A stretch of DNA of 64,000 bases, from NCBI GenBank assembly GCA_964244655.1, contig CAXTJU010000010.1:1-64000 (forward strand). Direction: 5' to 3'. This DNA comes from LMUY01 sp964244655. GTDB taxonomy: Bacteria > Pseudomonadota > Alphaproteobacteria > Acetobacterales > Acetobacteraceae. Under the pieces are notes generated by a model, which was not told the origin of the DNA, searched no databases, and was given only the letters and a program-made list of their open reading frames with translations. The translations under genes and the position numbers were made by a program. Shown one piece after another: positions 60,800 to 64,000 of this stretch (its first letter is position 1; each line of letters starts with the position of its first letter).

Positions 60800-63700
60800 A
60801 TGTCCCTGCTCACCTCCCGCCGCCTGGCCCCGCTGCTCGTCACGCAAACGCTCGGGGCGCTGAACGACAACCTGTTCAAGAACGCCCTGGTGGTGCTGAT
60901 CCTGTTCCGCACCGCCAATGCCTCCGGCCCGGCGCTGGTGGCGCTGGCCGGCGGCGTGTTCATCCTGCCCTACGTGCTGCTCTCGGCCACCGCCGGGCAG
61001 GTCGCCGACCGGTTCGAGAAGTCCCGCACCATCCTGCTGGTCAAGCTGGCGGAGGTCGCGCTGATGGCGCTGGCGGCGGCCGGGTTCCTGCTCGGCAGCA
61101 CGCCGCTGCTGTTCGCCGTGCTGTTCGGGCTCGGCGTGCAGGCGACGTTCTTCGGCCCGCTGAAATACGCCATCCTGCCCAATCACCTGCCCGCGCACGA
61201 GCTGGTCGCCGGCAACGGCCTGGTCGAGGCCGGCACCTTCCTCGGCATCCTGGCCGGCACCATCGCCGGCAGCGCCCTGTTCGCGCTGGACCACGGCCCC
61301 GCCCTCGTCGCGGCCGCCGGGCTCGCGGTGGCCGCCGCCGGGGTGGCCAGCGCGCTGTTCATAACCCGCGCCCCTTCCCACGCCCCGCCTCACGCCCCTG
61401 GCCTGCGCCTGGCCTGGAACCTGCCGCGCGAGACGGCGGCGCTGCTGCGGGCCGCCCGCGCCAACCGCCCGGTGTGGCTGTCCCTGCTGGGGCTGAGCTG
61501 GTTCTGGACCATCGGCGCCACCCTGCTTGCCGAGCTGCCGACCCTGGTGCGCGACGGCCTGCATGCCGCCCCGCCGGTGTTCACCCTCATGCTGGGCTGC
61601 TTCTCCATCGGCGTCGGCGCGGGCTCGGTGCTGTGCGCGCGGCTGCTGCGCGGCGAGGTGTCGGCCCGCCTGGTGCCGTTCGCCGCCCTCGGCCTGTCCG
61701 TGTTCCTGTTCGACTTCGGCCTCGCGGCGCGCCACGCCCCGGCGCTGGCCACCGTGTCAGCCGTGCTGCACAGCCCGGCCGGCTGGCGCATGCTGGCGGA
61801 CCTGCTGCTGCTGGCGGCCTGCGGCGGCCTGTACTCCGTGCCGCTCTACGCCCTGATCCAGCAGCGCTCCCCTGATGGCGCGCAGGCCCGGATGGTGGCG
61901 GCCAACAACGTGGTCAACGCCGCCGCCATGGCGGCGGGCGCCGTGGCCGCCGCGGCGCTCGCCCTGCTCGGCGCGGCTCCGGCCGCCATCTTGCTGGGCT
62001 GCGCCGGGCTGAACCTGCTGGTCGCCGGCTGGATCGTCCGCATCCTGCCGCAGGAGACCCTGCGCGCGGCGTTCCGCTGGTACTTCACCCATCTCCACGG
62101 CGTGGACCTGGCCGGGCTGGAGAACCTGCCCGCCCCCGGACAGCGCGCCGTTTACGTGGTGAACCACCAGAGCTTCGCCGATGGCTGCTTCGTCGCCGCC
62201 TTCCTGCCCGGCAGCCCGGTGTTCGCCGTCGATGCCGCCACGGCGCGGCGCTGGTGGGCGCGGCCGTTCCTGGCGGCGGTGCGCCACGTCCCGATGGACG
62301 CGGCCAACCCGTTCAGCGCCAAGGCCATGGTGCGCGCGGTGCAGGACGGCGCGGCGCTGGTGGTGTTCCCCGAAGGCCGCATCACGAAAACCGGCGCGCT
62401 GATGAAGGTGTACGAGGGCGCCGGCCTGGTGGCCGACAAGTCCGGCGCGGCCCTCGTCCCCATCCGCATCGACGGCCTGCAGTTCACCCGGCTGTCCCGC
62501 ATGGCCGGGCGCGTGCCGCGGCGCTGGTTCCCCCGGCTGTCGCTCAGCGTGCTGCCCCCCGTGTCGCTCGCGGTGGACCCGGCCCTGCGCGGCCATGCGC
62601 GCCACCGCGCGGTCGGCACGGTGCTGGCCGGCGTGATGGAGCAGTCGGGCTTCGCCGCCGCCGACACCGGCCGCCCGCTGTTCCGCGCCCTGCTGGACGC
62701 CCGCGCCCGCTTCGGCGCCGCCATGCCGATCGCCGAGGACATCGCGCGCCAGCCGATGAGCTACGGCCGGCTCGTGCTCGGGGCCGCCGTGCTGGGCCGC
62801 CGCCTGGCCCGCCTCGCCCCGGCCGGCGGCGCGCTCGGCGTCATGCTGCCCAACGCCAACGGCGCCGTGGTGACCTTCATGGCGCTGCAAGCCTGGGGCC
62901 GGGTGCCGGCGATGCTCAACTTCTCCGCAGGCCCCGAAGCCATGCTGGCCGCCTGCGCCGCGGCCGATGCCGCCACCGTGCTGTCCTCGCGCGCCTTCGT
63001 CGAGCAGGGCAAGCTGGGCCCGGCGGTGGCGCGGATGCAGCCGCAGGTCCGCTTCGTGTGGCTGGAGGATTTGCGCGCCGGCCTCGGCCCCCTCGCCAAG
63101 CTGCGCGGCTGGTGGGACGCGCGCACCGCCCACCGCCTGCCCGGCGCCCGGGTGGCCGCCGACCGGCCCGCGGTGGTGCTGTTCACCAGCGGGTCCGAGG
63201 GCGCTCCGAAGGGCGTCGTGCTGAGCCACCGCAACATCCTGGCCAACATCGCCCAGGTCGCCGCCGTGGTGGACTTCAACTCGGCCGACCGGGTGTTCAA
63301 CGCCATGCCGATGTTCCACGCCTTCGGCCTGACCGGCGCCACCCTGCTGCCGCTGCTGTCCGGGGTGCGCACGTTCCTCTACCCCTCGCCGCTGCACTAC
63401 CGCATCGTGCCGGAGCTGATCTACGCCACCGACAGCACCATCGCCTTCGGCACCGACACCTTCCTGGCCGGCTGGGCCCGCTTCGCCCACCCGTACGACT
63501 TCTACGCCATGCGCTACATCTTCTCCGGCGCCGAGAAGCTGCGCGAGGAGACCCGGCGGCTCTATGCCGAGCGCTTCGGCGTGCGCGTGCTGGAAGGCTA
63601 CGGCGCCACCGAGGCCGCGCCGGTGCTGGCGCTCAACACCCCCATGCACAGCAAGCCGGGCGCCGCGGGCCGCCTGCTGCCGGGCCTGGACCACCGGCTG

Positions 63701-64000
63701 GACCCGGTGGAGGGCATCGCCGAAGCCGGCCGGCTGGTGGTGCGCGGGCCGAACGTCATGCTGGGCTACCTGCGGGCCGCAGCCCCCGGCGTGCTGGAGC
63801 CGCTGGACGGCGGCTGGTACGACACCGGCGACGTGTGCCAGGTGGATGCCGAGCGCTTCGTCACCATCGTGGCCCGCGCCAAGCGGTTCGCCAAGGTCGC
63901 GGGCGAGATGGTGTCCATGCCCGCCGCCGAGGCCCTGGCCGCCGGGCTCTGGCCGGACGCGGCGCACGCCGTGGTGGCGGTGCCGGACGGCCGCAAGGGC
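60800..64000 (+). CDS. LplT-PlsC-acyl-ACP synthetase fusion (lysophospholipid repair), cut by the window end
   Basis: The frame is open from ATG 60800 to the last base (1067 codons). Residues 1-415 form an MFS transporter like LplT (TLGALNDNLFKNALVV, FFGPLKYAILP). Residues about 430-625 form a PlsC acyltransferase with NHQSFADG (HX4D, His456/Asp461) and FPEGRITKTG. From about 660 an AMP-forming acyl synthetase carries FTSGSEGAPKG (from Phe795), GYGATEAAPV and DTGDV. It matches separate E. coli LplT and Aas joined in one chain, which import and reacylate lysophospholipids. The C-terminus lies beyond the window. Confidence 0.93.
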   Translation, partial: MSLLTSRRLAPLLVTQTLGALNDNLFKNALVVLILFRTANASGPALVALAGGVFILPYVLLSATAGQVADRFEKSRTILLVKLAEVALMALAAAGFLLGSTPLLFAVLFGLGVQATFFGPLKYAILPNHLPAHELVAGNGLVEAGTFLGILAGTIAGSALFALDHGPALVAAAGLAVAAAGVASALFITRAPSHAPPHAPGLRLAWNLPRETAALLRAARANRPVWLSLLGLSWFWTIGATLLAELPTLVRDGLHAAPPVFTLMLGCFSIGVGAGSVLCARLLRGEVSARLVPFAALGLSVFLFDFGLAARHAPALATVSAVLHSPAGWRMLADLLLLAACGGLYSVPLYALIQQRSPDGAQARMVAANNVVNAAAMAAGAVAAAALALLGAAPAAILLGCAGLNLLVAGWIVRILPQETLRAAFRWYFTHLHGVDLAGLENLPAPGQRAVYVVNHQSFADGCFVAAFLPGSPVFAVDAATARRWWARPFLAAVRHVPMDAANPFSAKAMVRAVQDGAALVVFPEGRITKTGALMKVYEGAGLVADKSGAALVPIRIDGLQFTRLSRMAGRVPRRWFPRLSLSVLPPVSLAVDPALRGHARHRAVGTVLAGVMEQSGFAAADTGRPLFRALLDARARFGAAMPIAEDIARQPMSYGRLVLGAAVLGRRLARLAPAGGALGVMLPNANGAVVTFMALQAWGRVPAMLNFSAGPEAMLAACAAADAATVLSSRAFVEQGKLGPAVARMQPQVRFVWLEDLRAGLGPLAKLRGWWDARTAHRLPGARVAADRPAVVLFTSGSEGAPKGVVLSHRNILANIAQVAAVVDFNSADRVFNAMPMFHAFGLTGATLLPLLSGVRTFLYPSPLHYRIVPELIYATDSTIAFGTDTFLAGWARFAHPYDFYAMRYIFSGAEKLREETRRLYAERFGVRVLEGYGATEAAPVLALNTPMHSKPGAAGRLLPGLDHRLDPVEGIAEAGRLVVRGPNVMLGYLRAAAPGVLEPLDGGWYDTGDVCQVDAERFVTIVARAKRFAKVAGEMVSMPAAEALAAGLWPDAAHAVVAVPDGRKG

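Overview
The window is GC-rich, gene-dense bacterial chromosome, most likely from an alphaproteobacterium and probably Rhodospirillales/Acetobacteraceae. This is an inference from several observations: a split three-gene proton-translocating transhydrogenase (pntAA-pntAB-pntB), the sdhC-D-A-B order, RNase E with a long insertion inside its S1 domain and divergent from an amidase-PBP1A-prfB block, and GC-rich double-hairpin intergenic repeats. I found no rRNA, tRNA, CRISPR array, insertion sequence or phage module.

Layout. 1-5.3 kb: a cut-off gene with its terminator, galE, a threonine aldolase, a GtrA/GT2 membrane glycosylation pair, a branched-chain amino acid binding protein and a CsbD protein. 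5.3-17.6 kb: an esterase, prfB with its programmed +1 frameshift, PBP1A and an amidase (all minus), then rne, a CPT-like kinase, an aminotransferase and a divergent GGT-like lipoprotein. 17.8-25.9 kb: a peptide-type binding protein, the prkA-yeaH-spoVR operon, asd and an SMR exporter. 25.9-29.6 kb: the succinate dehydrogenase operon behind a recognisable promoter with two adjacent palindromes. 29.7-34.0 kb: a phosphatase, then a cyanate uptake and cyanase operon preceded by a sigma-54 type promoter. 34.0-34.95 kb: an AT-rich islet with one orphan membrane protein.

35.0-39.7 kb: an exopolysaccharide cluster (AlgD-type dehydrogenase, two GT4 enzymes, an acyltransferase). 39.8-41.3 kb: a divergent SDR/TetR pair with a duplicated operator. 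41.4-50.9 kb: a complete kdp potassium-uptake locus (extra small peptide, kdpF, A, B, C, D, E) whose last gene is translationally coupled to a TPR/ATP-grasp gene, followed by an AT-richer HEPN-domain orphan. 51.6-54.6 kb: transhydrogenase. 54.8-59.7 kb: a small lipoprotein, an ExeA-like membrane protein with no Walker A motif, an ABC1/UbiB kinase-like protein and oligoendopeptidase F. 59.7-64.0 kb: a CDF metal exporter and a cut-off three-domain LplT/PlsC/acyl-ACP synthetase fusion.

Functionally the window joins envelope synthesis, central respiration and redox (sdh, pnt), nitrogen scavenging from cyanate, potassium homeostasis and stress signalling. The most distinctive points are regulatory: the RF2 frameshift, a sigma-54 promoter at the cyanate operon, paired operators at SDR/TetR and sdh, 11-bp spaced direct repeats before kdp, possible leaderless starts, and two families of intergenic hairpin repeats. 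The least explained coding content is the TPR/ATP-grasp protein tied to kdpE, the HEPN orphan beside it, the AT-rich orphan at 34.3 kb and the P-loop-less ExeA-like protein.
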